Assembly: GCA_012934845.2 (NCBI GenBank)
Contig: WNNJ02001922.1
Location: 62,001-126,000 of the forward strand
Source: Pomphorhynchus laevis
Lineage: Eukaryota > Acanthocephala > Palaeacanthocephala > Echinorhynchida > Pomphorhynchidae
Length of the DNA stretch: 64,000 bases
Reading direction: 5' to 3'
Shown: piece by piece, positions 10,032-21,741 of the stretch
How the letters are laid out: each line of letters begins with the position of its first letter
Numbering within the stretch: position 1 is the stretch's first letter
The notes under the pieces: generated by a model
Seen by the model: only the letters and a program-made list of their open reading frames with translations
Databases searched by the model: none
Told to the model about the DNA's origin: nothing
Translations under genes and position numbers: made by a program

Positions 10032-10619
10032 GATAACTTAAAGATTTCACCATAAATCAGAAACTGAGTTCTATGGATTTCAAGGCTCTATTCTCTTACA
10101 ATCGCAAAATCAGGGGCTCGAATATTCCACTAGTATCGTTGAGGGATGATTCTCAAGGCGAGGTCACGTGTAAAAGTGTAATGGCAAACTTATTTGCCCA
10201 GGAGTTTTCATCGATGTTTTGCAGATTAATCGATAACTTACAGATTTCACCATAAATCAGAAACTGAGTTCTATGGATTTCAAGGCTCTATTCTCTTACA
10301 TTCGCAAAATCTGGGGCTCGAATATTCCACTAGTATCGTTGAGGGATGATTCTCAAGGCGAGGTCACGTGTAGTGTCATGGCAAACTTATTTGCCCAGGA
10401 GTTCTCATCGATGTTTTGCAGATTAATCGATAACTTACAGATTTCACCATAAATCAGAAAATGAGTTCTATGGATTTCAAGGCTCTATTCTCTTACATTC
10501 GCAAAATCAGGGGCTCGAATATTCCACTAGTATCGTTGAGGGATGATTCTCAAGGCGAGGTCACGTGTAAAAGTGTCATGGCAAACTTATTTGCCCAGGA
10601 GTTCTCATCGATGTTTTGC
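10032..10619 (+). repeat. Triplicated ~200-bp segment of CR1-C
   Basis: Three head-to-tail copies start at about 10032, 10223 and 10420. Each runs from GATAACTTACAG or AGATTAATCG through a frame encoding 'MDFKALFSYIRKIRGSNIPL' to GATGTTTTGC. The first two stop there and restart; the third continues into the RT. Copy 2 lacks three bases (GTAGTG versus GTAAAAGTG). The copies are nearly identical, so the duplication is recent relative to other repeats here. Confidence 0.9.
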
Positions 10620-12165
10620 TCTTCGCGGACATTGTGTAGTTCTGAATCAGAAAAGGGTTCAGATGCATTCGACCGATCTAATCTGTCGTTTTGTGCTGAA
10701 GATGTTTTAAAGCTTCTCTGTAAATTAAAACCGAACATCGCTGCCGGTCCGGACGGACTTCCCTCAATTATTTTAAATAAAGTTGCTCCTCAAATATATT
10801 TATATGTTTTTCGTATGTTTCAGTTTTCTATTCTCCAATCTCGAATTCCTTCGCGTTGGAAGGAGTCTATTGTAGTTCCAGTGTATAAAATGGGAAATCG
10901 ACAAGTGTGTAAGAACTATCGCCCAGTAGCCTTGACATGTATTATTTGTAAGTTGCTTGAAAAGCTAATAGTCAAAAACATATCCTCTGATTTGGAAAGC
11001 AACGGTAAACTCACTGACTCACAACACGGTTTCAGATCAAATAGATCAACAATAAGTAATCTTTTGGTTTCTTCCTACGCATGGCAGTCTTCATTAGATG
11101 AACGAGTTCAATCTGATGTACTTTTTGTAGATTTCTCTCATGCTTTTGATTCAGTTCCGCATGATCGACACATTCACAAATTGAGGTCACTTATTGTTTG
11201 TCATATGTGTCGCCTGGATTGCAAATTACTTAAGTTCAAGCTCTTTCAAAGTACGTGTAGGTGCATATATGTCCACCTCATTCGTTATTTATTCTGGCGT
11301 TCCACAGGGTGATGTTATCTCCCCACTTCTTTTTATTGTATATATCAATGATCTTCCGTCTGTAATTCGTTCTGATGTCTTAATGTATGCTGACGATGTT
11401 AAGATATGGCGACCTATTAGAGACGGAAGGGACATTAAGATTCTTCAAGATGATCTGACATGTCTAGAAAAATGGTCAGCGGAAAATGGTTTGAGGGTTA
11501 ACCCCTCTAAATGTGCGCATATGTCCATTGGTTCTTCACTAAACTCATCGTATCAGATAGGTTCGATTCAGATAGGCCGAGTGGGTGAATTAAAAGATCT
11601 TGGTGTGATGATGACCAGTAGCTTAAAAACTAATGTCCACACTAAATATATTTGTAATCGAGGCTATCGTATTTTATGGATGTTTTTCAAGTCTTTTGAT
11701 CGGATAAGTCCATTAATGTTCAAGCGACTATTTTGCTCTTATATTCTTCCCATCCTTGAATACGGTTTACATGTAACTTATCCACAGACTTTAAGGGAAT
11801 CCCGTGACATTAAAAACTTGTTACGTAAAGGGTCACAAATGATTCCGAATTTCTCCAATTTGAGATATGCTGAACGTTTGACATCTCTACGTGTCGGCAC
11901 ATTGAAATATCGCAGATCGGCCATTGATTTATCAACTGCAGTCAAAATTGTTTTCGATGGCTTTGGTAGTCTCTCTAGCTTATTATCCGTGAATGATAGA
12001 CGAGAAACTCGTGGGCATTTGTGGAAATTAATAAAGCCAACTACAAGAATTCCTGTTCACCATCGATTTGCAACCAGGGTAATTAACGGGTGGAATGAAC
12101 TAAAGTGCCTTGATATCTCTAGTAGAATATCTAGTGATGCTATCAAGAAAGACATCGAAGCCTAA
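10461..12165 (+). pseudogene. CR1-C LINE reverse transcriptase, nearly intact (one frameshift)
   Basis: Frame 1 (10461 to about 11190) carries the pre-RT linker, 'AAGPDGLPSIIL', 'WKESIVVPVYK', 'YRPVALTCIICKLLEKLI', 'SQHGFRSNRSTISNLL' and 'VLFVDFSHAFDSVPH'. Frame 2 (from about 11194) carries 'AWIANYLSSSSFKVRVG', 'SGVPQGDVISPLLFIVYIND', the catalytic 'YADDVKIW' (11386-11409), 'NPSKCAHMSIG', 'LKDLGVMM' and a C-terminal domain ending at 12165. The frames change at about 11180-11195. RT motifs are complete, so this copy is young, but ORF1 and endonuclease are missing and the 5' side is the tandem block. The enzyme would copy element RNA at a nicked chromosomal target. Classification as CR1-like rests on motif style and the non-poly(A) 3' end. 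Confidence 0.9.
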
Positions 12166-12290
12166 AGAAGGAATTTGCAACTACTATTTGATTGAATTTT
12201 TTTGTTGATGTTTTTTATTTTATTTTATCATGTTTTGTAAGCGACACGAGTTTGTAGCTCATTTGCTTATGTTTGTTATAATAATAACTT
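12166..12290 (+). mobile_element. CR1-C 3' UTR
   Basis: It contains TTGTAAGCGACACGAGTTTG and ends in ATAATAATAAC. It is shared with the solo 3' end at 2925-2995 (inverted). The terminal short ATA/ATT repeats are typical of CR1-like ends. Confidence 0.75.
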
Positions 12291-12600
12291 AACTGACATT
12301 AAAAACTAATTTATATTTAGTAAATATAAAATATAATATATTAGTTATTATAAAATATATAATATTAATAAATTTATAATATTATAAATATATTATAGTA
12401 AATATAATATTTATATTATAAATAAATATAAATATTTATATCAGTTTCTTAAATGCCATACACACAATTAGTATTTTTATTGTAAAAAACAAGAAAATCA
12501 ATTATTACCAGAATATGTTGAATTACGCAATACTAGTCATGAACATAAACCAGTAGTTATCAAAATGAAGAATCCTTGCTATTTACTATAATTAAAATTA
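12291..12600. other. Extremely AT-rich low-complexity spacer
   Basis: Mostly TATA/ATAAAT tracts to about 12450; no gene seen. Confidence 0.5.
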
Positions 12601-13665
12601 TTGATTTGCATAATCAAGAATTATCGCCTCCGCCTTTTCGCCAATTCTCCAACATCCATCATCATACCCAACAACGCATCATCAACTCCGTCGTTCGAGT
12701 GCTCCTACGTCTCCGTCGCTTTGACCACACATCCACATATCTTGCCCAACTCTCCTGACCCACCATCTACATCCGCATCACACTCCGCCTTCTTCTCGTC
12801 ACTTTTCGTCTCATCGCTGTCGACTCCCCATCGTTCATCAACCTCCCTTTCTTAGACGACACTCGTCCCACCTCTCTATCACTGTGTTTCCGTAATTCCC
12901 TCTTACCCTACGTTCCCAATTACTCTAACAACTACGGTCTCCGATCCTTCCTCGTCGTCGCCCTCTCGCCCTGGAATCAGATATTTCTCGACGTCGCCGC
13001 GCTCCCTCCTTTATCACATTTAAATACATCCTCATATTTTTGGCTACGTGAAAAATATGGTCAGGCTGCATATTTTTGCAGGCTGCATATCAGGTCAAGC
13101 TGCATATTTTTGGCTACGCGAAACGCCTCCAGATATTAAATATGCCTTGTCTGCGATATATCCGTGACAAGCGAGATCTCTCTCTTGTTTAGAAAATTCT
13201 GCATACTAAAGATCATCCACTGTCACATCTACTGCAACTGAGAGGTCAACCTTCTCTTCGCGGACACCTTCTGATGCTGAGAGCACAAAGGTACATGCAT
13301 GCAGTTTCCTGCTTTGCCAAACGAGTCGTACGATCTTGGAATTCGCTTCAGAGTGGGACCGTTTTGTCGTCTACTGCTTCAAGTTTTTGCGCCCTACTGG
13401 ATGATGACCCTTCCTTCTCAAGACAACGGTGGGATTTTCAATAGTTCATCTGATGAGGAAGGGACAAAACGACTCTTATTCTTTTTATTCATTTGATTTT
13501 GTGAAGCAACTTGTAAAGAGCCTCGGCTCAATTTGCTGTCAATTAATAATAATAATCCTCCGTTCCAACCTTCTCGACACATGACTTAGTTTTGTATTTT
13601 TTGTTGTGGTCATGTAAGTGTGCGTCGGCACACATTTGCCACGTAAAAATAAATTATATTTTTAA
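12601..13665 (+). pseudogene. L2-A LINE 3' end, split by a nested insertion
   Basis: 12618-13033 encodes the L2-A C-terminus in shifting frames ('LRLFANSP' at the start, then 'SPSFINLPFLDD' and 'NYSNNYGLRSFLV' equivalents). The element resumes at 13555 with CCTCCGTTCCAACCTTCTCG and finishes with the 3' hairpin (GTGTGC, loop GTCG, GCACAC at 13618-13633) and TTTGCCACGT. The foreign block 13034-13554 is bracketed by ATCCTC. Confidence 0.85.
13034..13554 (+). mobile_element. Nested LINE 3' fragment with 6-bp target duplication
   Basis: The 3' part encodes a LINE-like C-terminus ('FAKRVVRSWNS' equivalent, about 13310-13345). It continues to GTAAAGAGCCTCGGCTCAATTT and ends in (AAT)n. ATCCTC is present at 13028-13033 and 13555-13560. 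The 5' part holds repeated GCATATTTTTGGCTACG-like words. This family is seen nowhere else in the window. Confidence 0.75.
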
Positions 13666-13744
13666 TACAAAATCAGATCACGTCACTAAGGCTACATAGT
13701 TTGACTATAAACTTAAAAAGTAACTATCTTTATCTTAAAAGCAT

Positions 13745-13930
13745 TATAATTTAGTATTTTTATGAATTGACTAATAAATAATATGCGATGTATAAGAAAA
13801 GGATTATATGTCATCAGGAGGACCTGCTATGTTATGTTTTCGATTCCTATTCCTGTATACAGAGTACAGTAACACATAGCAGCGTGGCTAAATACACGTC
13901 AATGTTTTTAAATTATTATATTATTATAAC
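13745..13930 (+). mobile_element. M2 short dispersed element, copy 2
   Basis: It matches 455-660 in inverted orientation (ATGAATTGACTAATAAATAA, GTCATCAGGAGGACCTGC, CATAGCAGCG). A degraded CR1-C tail (AAACAGAAGCAAACGAGC) follows on the minus strand at about 13925-13965. Confidence 0.5.
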
Positions 13931-14129
13931 AAACAGAAGCAAACGAGCAAATTATAATTACTCTTAATTTTTAAATTTCAATCTTAATTTGATAATCTAT
14001 TTCATTATTATATATCGATTTCCAAAGAAGCCGAAACTTGTAGGAAAGCATCACATCGAATATATATAATTTTGTTATATATAACAAAATGCAATGAAAA
14101 AATTATCAAGAATCCAAGAGTTCAAGTTC

Positions 14130-15430
14130 GAGGCGTTTCTTGAATTGTGCAGCAGTACAACTATGTTTTGTTCGATGCTTTGACCGATACTTCACACATA
14201 GCTCGTACCCACGTAACATTAAGGAGGCGGGAAGGAAGAGGAGTAGCCTCAATGAATGGTTATGCAAGCGCAACATCATTCACATCAGTGTTAGATCTTC
14301 AATCAGAAAATCAAATTCAATATATCTAATACTCAACGCCTCGAGCCCAGTAAAAAAGGGATGGAGATGTATGCTCGAACCGAATTCGAGGATCTCTTCA
14401 AAATGCTTTCTAATTTAATCAACTCAGATTTCAGTTGAGGGTGTGTCCCCTGAGAAGCATAAAGCATATGCGATTTCAAGAGACTTGCATAGACAATAGC
14501 CATGCCTTAGGATCAAGCCGATTATTGACTTGATAGCGGAAGCACAAAGTTTAACAACAATTAGCCACAATTAAAGAAGAGTGAATACAAGTTTTAAAGT
14601 TTGCCGTGATTACAACATTTAGATCAGTAAAATGATTTACTGAATCGATAACGCTTGAACTGAATTTATAATAAGGCAAGGGTAGTCGAGAGTGACCAAT
14701 TCTCATATATTTACATTTGGTGGCATTAATGACTAGGGCGTGGGATGAACGGCAGCAGCTGATTTATCCAAATTTGATTGTAATTTTAGAAAACAAGAAC
14801 AATCACCAACTAAATCTAATAAGCACCACAATTTCAGATCATCAGCGTGTAAAAGGCACTGACATGTAACATTTTCAGTGATTTCATTACTGACGATATT
14901 AAATAAAGACTAAGAATACAACCTTGAGGAACACTGTGAGTGAGATTGTACCATTCTGAGATAGAGTCACTATCTCAGAATCAGTCGAAAGAAAGTATAT
15001 TCAAGAATTCAAGTATCAATTTACAAAAATGTTTAGAGAATCCGTAATTCATAAGCTTTCATAGTAATATTGGATGAACAACTCGATGAAAAGTTTTGGG
15101 CAAAAAAACGACATCAACCGAAACGCTTTGGTCAACAAAGCCGGTCAAGCTTTCTCGAGTTAGTGTTAGATTTGTAGAAGTGAAACGATCATAAAGCCAT
15201 GCTGCTTATTTGATAAGATACTGAATTTGTTCAAATGCGAAGATATGTGCTTTATGATCGTATCTCAATCATTGTGCAAGCAATACATGTCGAACACATT
15301 AGCCGATAGTTTTAAAAATGAGCACTATCCCTCTTTTGGAAGACAGGGATGACTAATGCTCTCTTACATATATATGGAATAATTCTAATTTTCAAGGACC
15401 AGTAGTAAACATCAGAAAGCGAACGGTATA
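14130..15430 (-). pseudogene. Ancient LINE reverse transcriptase fossil
   Basis: The minus strand retains the order of an RT despite many stops: 'SVDVVFLPKTFHRVVHPILL' (about 15130-15070, the aspartate palm motif degraded), 'FCKLILEFL' (about 15020), 'VPQGCILSLYLI' in another frame (about 14935), then 'HADDLKLW' (about 14850; first residue Tyr/Phe replaced by His). The final 700 bp presumably hold the C-terminus but are too decayed to align. This is the most diverged LINE in the window that can still be read. Confidence 0.65.
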
Positions 15431-16700
15431 TATGTGATGCAACCTTACTTAATAATATACTAGGAATTAATCGGGCCCTGAACTATTTTTAAACGGCAGA
15501 CTCAACAATATATTGAGAACATCAAGTGGATCAAAACGAATGCTAGATTCTTGATACTGTAGGTACGAATTACCCGTTGTAATATGATAATCTCGCATGG
15601 AAAATTGATTGTGAGTGAAACAGAAGTTATCGGTAAGGATATTAGAGGTGTGGAAGGAGAAACAGATTTTAACTCACCATCGACCACAGTTGAAGACTGA
15701 GATGACTAATTCTCCATTCCATATATGGAATAATATCAGTTATCAAGGACCAGTAGATGTATTTCCTCTTATATAATGTGATTTATCTAGTGTCATATCT
15801 TATTCATGTACACATGATACTTTATTATTGGATCACTTAATTAAGATTACATATTTTGTTATTTAGATTACATAAATTAATTAAAAATGAAACATCACTT
15901 ATTATTTTTATTTAACTTAAAAATATTAAAAACCAGTAAAGTGCTTTACACACTTCCTTTAATGATCAAACGAAATTATCACAGCGTAGCAAGATCTTCT
16001 CCGTTTTCTTACCAGGTGCAATAAGGTACTTAATCCAAATTATATTTAAACGTTTAAAGCTTTGCGCTTATTTAAATAGCAAAGTTGATTTCCATGGAAT
16101 TCCGTTTACAGAATTTAGACATGTGCATAACTGTCGCTGATGACGGCAATCATCCAATGTAACAACAAAGATATTGGATGAAAATATGTGTTCATTTTGA
16201 GATGCATTCCATTAGAAAAAAAATACTAGCATTTGAACAAGCATTACGCTGCACGGTGGTTACATCAGCACCATAACTGCTTGATGACTTGCTAATAATA
16301 AGGCAATCTTAAGTCATTGTGTGTTACTGGTGAAATCAATTTGCTTCAAATCGAAAAGTATTTTTGTGAAAATAGCACAGATAGAGAACGAAAAGTGTTC
16401 ATTTGATTTAATTTTAAATTCCTCGGCAGCACTTATTGAAATTAATGACACTAATATAAACTTTTTGAAATCTTAACATCAGCAAAACAACAGTACGCTA
16501 CTTTTCAATTTGACATCATCATCCGCTGGTCAAATTCTTACATTTCACTTTTCAATCTTTACTGATAATTTTTTTTATTTCTAAACCACCGTAGTTAGAG
16601 GCGCATTTCATAAAATAATTTACTTCTAAAGTCACTAATCTCACTCACACTAGTGAACCGATATGTAAGACATGTATATTACGATAGATCTAATATTTGC
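15431..16700. other. Unassigned, probably old repeat debris
   Basis: A diverged direct repeat of about 40 bp (ATATATGGAATAAT and TCAAGGACCAGTAG) occurs at about 15364-15410 and 15717-15760. No supported gene. Confidence 0.35.
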
Positions 16701-17300
16701 AGCATCTTTTAAAAATGTAGCTCGCCGTTCATTTGTACTCCGCCGTTCTTTGTTAGCTTAGATTCAACAAGTTTTAAACTGCTCTCAAACGGGTTAATTA
16801 ACAGTTTGCTGTTATACACTTCTGATACCACGTATACAAATAATCTGGGTGATAGTTTTTGTGTATATAAAAATGCAACTAAGTTGGTTTCCTCTGCTAA
16901 TCCTTTTTTGTATAAAAATCGGTTAAAGACACTGGATGTACTCTTTATTCGTTATGCACTCATGACTATTGATATGTGTTTAGTATGGAGTATTCTCCAT
17001 GATTGTAATCTCCCTCTAAAGGGATTTTAAAACTAAGGGAACAATCTTCATTACGCGGCCATTCTTTGATGTTTAAGAAAAATAGATTTAATCGAACCCG
17101 AATTAGATTCTCCGTTGAAGTGTCATTCAAACATAGAATAATATTTCCGAAGGAACCGTATCGACAGAAATAATTTTAAAATTTAGGAACAGATTTGACT
17201 TTGACCCTGCAGTAAAGATCCTCAAGACACTATATAACTAATTTACTTTTAAACTATTTAATTTCATTTGTTTTGTATGCAACTATAAGAGCTTTTGGCT
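16701..17300 (+). pseudogene. LINE 3' remnant
   Basis: A 74-aa open stretch (16806-17030) followed by frames resembling the basic C-terminus of CR1-like ORF2 ('KNRLKTLDVLFIRY'; later 'FRNRFDFDPAVKILK' at about 17185-17230). No catalytic motifs and no tail that recurs. Weak evidence. Confidence 0.4.
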
Positions 17301-18879
17301 TATTTTGTTGTCTATTTTTAGCCCTTTCCTCATTCGTTGTGTATTCTAAATTTCTAGGATGTCATACTCAGCAAATTGAGTCTCAAATAGCGTTTATTAA
17401 AACATTTTATGGAGGAAAGGGCAAAAAATAAAAGATGTATGGACCTTTATTTGGGCGGATATGCTTGGAGGCGAAATTCGTGCGTGATAAGCTTACCTTT
17501 ATTTGAAAAATTTTTGGTTATGAAAAATAATCTGCAGTTATGCAAAATATGAAAACCGGATTTAACTAAATACTTTTCGAATGTTTTACTGTTCTATTCG
17601 TATTAGTTGAATTTGGATATAATAATTATTAAGGAGAACGTACCGGGCGCGGCTTAAAGATTTCATCACAAGTATGGTAAATAAGGTAATCTATATTCCT
17701 GTATCAATTAATAGAACAACGATGAACCAACGTTTAATTTGTATGCCTATTTGTTTCAAGTAGGAGAATGATGACAAAATTATCAAGATCTAAAGATATT
17801 CGTAGTTTAGAGAAAGTACCATACTAAAAAGTTAGGCGACATCTCCGTAACATTATTATGATCCATCCCTCCATCGCATATGATAATCATATGCGATTAG
17901 GTTTTGACTCTATTCTTGAGTTGGTATTGAGTGATATTGTGTGACTGAATCTAATTGTCATTATCTGTTTAAAATTTAAGTGCTACTTTACATATAATTC
18001 TTCAAAAGAACAAACACGTCAAAATTACTTATCATCGTTATAATTTATTAATTATAAGGCAATAGAATTATAATTATAAGGCAATATTTTCTTGTCGTTA
18101 ATATATCAATGGCTTTGAAAACTTTTTGTACTTTTATCTAAAAAATCAAAATAGTCTAATTAAATTATTTATTAAATTATTTATGGTATATTTATTTAAA
18201 AATCAAATTAGTTAACTTAGTCTAATTATTTTGTACTATATCCGGTATAACATGTTATCTTCTAAGGATAACGTGTGTGCCTATCGTGTCTAGAAAATAT
18301 TCAACATGTGATCATGTGTTTAAATGTAAAGTTCTTTCAAAATGGATCATCCATAAATTAATCGACTGTCGGTTCTAACATGTCATCAACAAAAATTAAT
18401 AAAAACAGTGTTTTGAATTAGAAATAAACCGACAGAAATGAATTACACGAAAGAATTTTATAACTCGACATTTAAAATTTGTATATTAAAAATTATAATA
18501 TTTGATATAAAATATCCCACTATTAAATGCCATTTTGGCGTTCAATAAAACTCTGTTAATATTCTGATAAATACATACATGTTGATAACTTTGCACAATA
18601 CGATTGACGAAAATGTCATTGCGTTTGTATCATATTTGTGCTGAATTAAATAAACGTCAATTCGCATGAAAAGCTACTAGTCGATACTTAAATACCTTTC
18701 AAATATATGACGCAGATTTTATTCAAAATCAGAAAAAATGATTTCATAATTTTTTTTGTAATATTATTTATTGAAAAAGAAAAGTTAATTTACAGAAATG
18801 ATTTCAGAATAATAAAAATAATAAAAATATAATAATAAAAATTAGAATAATTTGTCAATAAAGCAGATGAGACGAGTAA
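17301..18879. other. AT-rich intergenic stretch
   Basis: Short repeated words such as AATTATAAGGCAATA (about 18045-18090) but no ORF, exon pair or mobile element that I can support. Confidence 0.35.
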
Positions 18880-18990
18880 TCGTCAGCCAACATTAAAAGA
18901 ACCGAAACGTGAACGGTAGGTATTGGTAGGTAGCTGATGAGGTCCGCCAATACTAAAATGTAGCTTACTGCTGTTGGCGTATATATAGGA
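18880..18990. repeat. Diverged relative of the palindrome arm at 40287-40580
   Basis: It shares ACATTAAAAGAACCGAAACG..., GGTAGG and CTGATGAGGTCC, in order, with the right arm at 40441-40580. Only a single copy, not a palindrome, is present here. Confidence 0.5.
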
Positions 18991-19083
18991 TTAAAGTAGT
19001 GTGCAGAATAAAAATAGTCATCATAATTTCAAGTTTCATATATATGTAAACTACAATTGGCCATTAACTATTTTGACTTATTT

Positions 19084-19122
19084 GAAATTTATTTGACTTA
19101 TTTGACTTATTTGACAGTTTGA
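19084..19122. repeat. 9-bp tandem repeat (ATTTGACTT)n
   Basis: Three to four copies of ATTTGACTT or a close variant. Confidence 0.7.
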
Positions 19123-19324
19123 AATTCGAAGCTGTTAACAAATAACTATATACAATGTTTTCAATAAAGCTACATTAGCCTCACTTTGGATCTTAACAAT
19201 TTATTGAAAACATTTGTGTGAGCATTTGTTGTCAAGATGGACCCAGTCGGAAACGGATTGGCGAACGTTGATTATGCACGATATCCTAATATGCAATAAT
19301 ACATAGTATTTTTCTGCAACATTC

Positions 19325-19738
19325 ACGATGAGTTTCCTTAAACGGAAATAGTTAACATGTCCAAATAGCAAAGTCCAAAATAATGTGGATAATTCCATCT
19401 CACCTCAGCATTACTCCATTTACCTTATATCTGTACTCAATCATTCCTCATGTCGTTAATGATAGCGTATTCCTCTGTCTCAACTTTGACAACCATCTTT
19501 CTTTCAAGCCATTTGTTTCCGATAAAGTCCGCTTAATCCGTGATATTCGCCGTATTCATAGGTTGATCGATTTTCACTCCTTTTCCTTGTATCCACCCTT
19601 TTATCTTCACGAATCGATTATTGACTTATCATGTTCTCTAACTCTCCCGAAACTACTCTCCAATATCTCTAACGATGAGTTTCCTTAAAGGGGAATAGTT
19701 AACATGTAATATCAAAGTCCAAAATCATGGGATAATTC
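19325..19738. repeat. ~70-bp direct duplication bracketing an L2-B fragment
   Basis: ACGATGAGTTTCCTTAAA, ATAGTTAACATGT and CAAAGTCCAAAAT appear at 19325-19396 and, with small changes, at 19672-19738. The distal part of the duplicated block is itself LINE sequence, so this is a local duplication rather than a simple insertion target duplication. Confidence 0.7.
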
Positions 19739-20180
19739 AGCAGTTCGCGTAAACTCACCAGTTCACGTTCTCTTACGTCTCCACCGTTTTGACGACATAT
19801 CTTAATTTTTTTCAATATTTGGCGTCTCATAATTAGCCATCATGCCCAATTTCGTTTGATTCTCCTGACCCATTATATACTTCATCACAATTCCCCTTCA
19901 TACCTACATCTTATATATCTCGACGAATCTCGTTCTGTTTCTTTATCTTAAAGATCACATTATTCCCTTCTTCATTATACTCCAAATTATTCGACCAATT
20001 ACTGCATCCGTTCCTTTTCTGTTGCTGCTCCTTTTGCTTGGAATTCCCTCCTTAAGTAGATCCGCTCGACTTCCTTGTTCAAAATTTATCTTCGGGATTA
20101 TTTTTTATCACTTTTTTGTCATTTTTAGTGGGCTTGTAAGCGAGCCGTTGGCAAGCATTTGCCACTCAAAATAAATTTAT
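19375..20180 (+). pseudogene. L2-B LINE 3' third, decayed
   Basis: 19383-19688 encodes 'LCLNFDNHLSFKPFVSDKVR' and 'LIRDIRRIHRLIDFHSF', equivalent to the segment after the catalytic site in L2-A/B. The C-terminus is too broken to translate continuously. The tail at 20130-20175 has TTGTAAGCGAGCCGTTGGC and ATTTGCCACTC. The copy is 5'-truncated and lacks the YADD box. Confidence 0.7.
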
Positions 20181-20621
20181 CTTTTTTTTTTATTTACAAT
20201 TAACCATCTAGTATTATCATGTATTATCTACACAAGATTTTAGACAGAAAAGTTTTTTACTAATCTAATATTTCAAGAGGAAAATAGCTCGGCTGGAAGT
20301 GTCAGTCGAACCATGCCCTCTTCACTGGCCATGATATTTAATTATAAATGTATATAGTTAATATAATTTGCAATATAATCTTTGTTAATATATACAACAA
20401 GTTTATATTAACTTCAACATTTGAAGTTAATATTTGGCATACAATAATACTTTTTGCTCAATAATATTGTATGTTACAGTAGTTACAAATCAGATCAGCT
20501 AAGTCTACGTATTTTATAAAAGTCAATTCATTTTAGTCGATTCATAAAAATTGACTTTTAATTTTAATTTTTTATAAATTATATAAAATCTTACTGAAAA
20601 TATTCATTTTGATTCTTTTAA
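20181..20621. other. AT-rich spacer with M2-like ends
   Basis: AAAGTCAATTCATTTTAG and ATTCATAAAAATTGACTTTT (about 20510-20560) resemble the ends of M2. No gene. Confidence 0.35.
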
Positions 20622-20745
20622 TTGCATATATTTATAGAATGAAACCAAGGAAACTAAAATTTATCCGATAAAAAGGTTCAGCTCAATATGTCAATAGCTG
20701 CTATCATCAGGAACTCATAGTTCCTGATGATAGCAGCTATTTTAG
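20622..20745 (+). mobile_element. M1 partial copy with 23-bp perfect hairpin
   Basis: The left terminal repeat (GAATGAAACCAAGGAAAC, TTATCCGATAAAAAGGTTCA) leads into a perfect 23-bp inverted repeat (20693-20715 and 20719-20741) with a 3-nt loop, based on GCTGCTATCATCAGGAA. The right terminal repeat is missing; unrelated sequence follows. Confidence 0.7.
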
Positions 20746-20875
20746 TGATCAGTTTACATCGATAGATTTGATCGATTTCTAAAAACGTGTCCCCATAAGC
20801 TTTAAGGTTTTTAGTATTAGCAATAGACTCAACATGAATGTTTTAATGTCAACTCTTATAATTTACTTTTGGAAA

Positions 20876-20965
20876 ATATCCATGAAACCAAGGAAACTAA
20901 AATTTATCCGATAAAAAGGTTCAGTTCAATATCAGGTCAATAGTTGCTATCATCATCAAAAACTG
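20876..20965 (+). mobile_element. M1 partial copy (left end only)
   Basis: ATGAAACCAAGGAAAC, TTATCCGATAAAAAGGTTCA and ATAGTTGCTATCATCATC match the left half of M1. Confidence 0.7.
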
Positions 20966-21434
20966 TCTCATTTTATTATTCTTCTCGATGTTTTAACCGT
21001 CCTAAACAATTTTGAGAGCACATTGACCGTTTCATTAGACATTAAATTAAAATTTTTCTTAATAAGTAAATATTAGGTTCAGTAATAAATCTTGATTTAT
21101 TACTTACTCAACTGGACTGTTTTACTTAGCGGTACATCGCTACGTGAAACATCTTTATTTAATAATACAACATTATTTAAAGGTATGAAAGTGGATAAAA
21201 CGTCATTCATTAACATTGCCCTTAAAACCATTCAAATTAATTTAATAATTATAATGAAGATAAAAGAAATATAAAATTGAAACATTGATATCACTGGTTG
21301 TTGATTTATTGGTTGTTATCCAATAAATGTTTTAATTTCTAATTAAATATTTAAATGAAAAATATAAAAAGGAATATTGTAAAATTCGAAAATTTGTGAA
21401 CAATAATTTATTATTTTTAAAATATCCATTTTTT

Positions 21435-21646
21435 TAATTATTTATAGAATGAAACCAAATAAACGAGAATTTATTCGATAAAAAGGTTCAGTTCATTATT
21501 TCAATAGCTGCTGCTGTCATAAATATGATCTTTCCATAGCATCAGAAACTACTGATGATGATAGCAGCTATTGAAATATTGGACTAAACTCTGCCTTTTT
21601 TATCGAATACGATATCGTTTCTTTGGTTTTATTTTATAAATAATTA
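21435..21646. mobile_element. M1 complete copy with ~80-bp terminal inverted repeats
   Basis: The left arm starts TAATTATTTATAGAATGAAA and includes TTATTCGATAAAAAGG and ATTTCAATAGCTGCT. The right arm is its imperfect reverse complement, ending TTTTATAAATAATTA. At ~210 bp with no ORF, this is a MITE-like element. Two half copies lie at 20622 and 20876. Confidence 0.8.
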
Positions 21647-21741
21647 CAATTAAAAGAAACAAAAAATTAAAATTTAAAATAAAAGTCAATTTTAATGAAT
21701 TGACTAATAAATAATATTCGTAGTTGATACTGATCCATTAT

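Noticed and set aside
20693-20741. Perfect 23-bp hairpin as a possible microRNA precursor
   Set aside because: The stem is perfect with a 3-nt loop and belongs to a repeated terminal-inverted-repeat element, unlike metazoan pre-miRNA.
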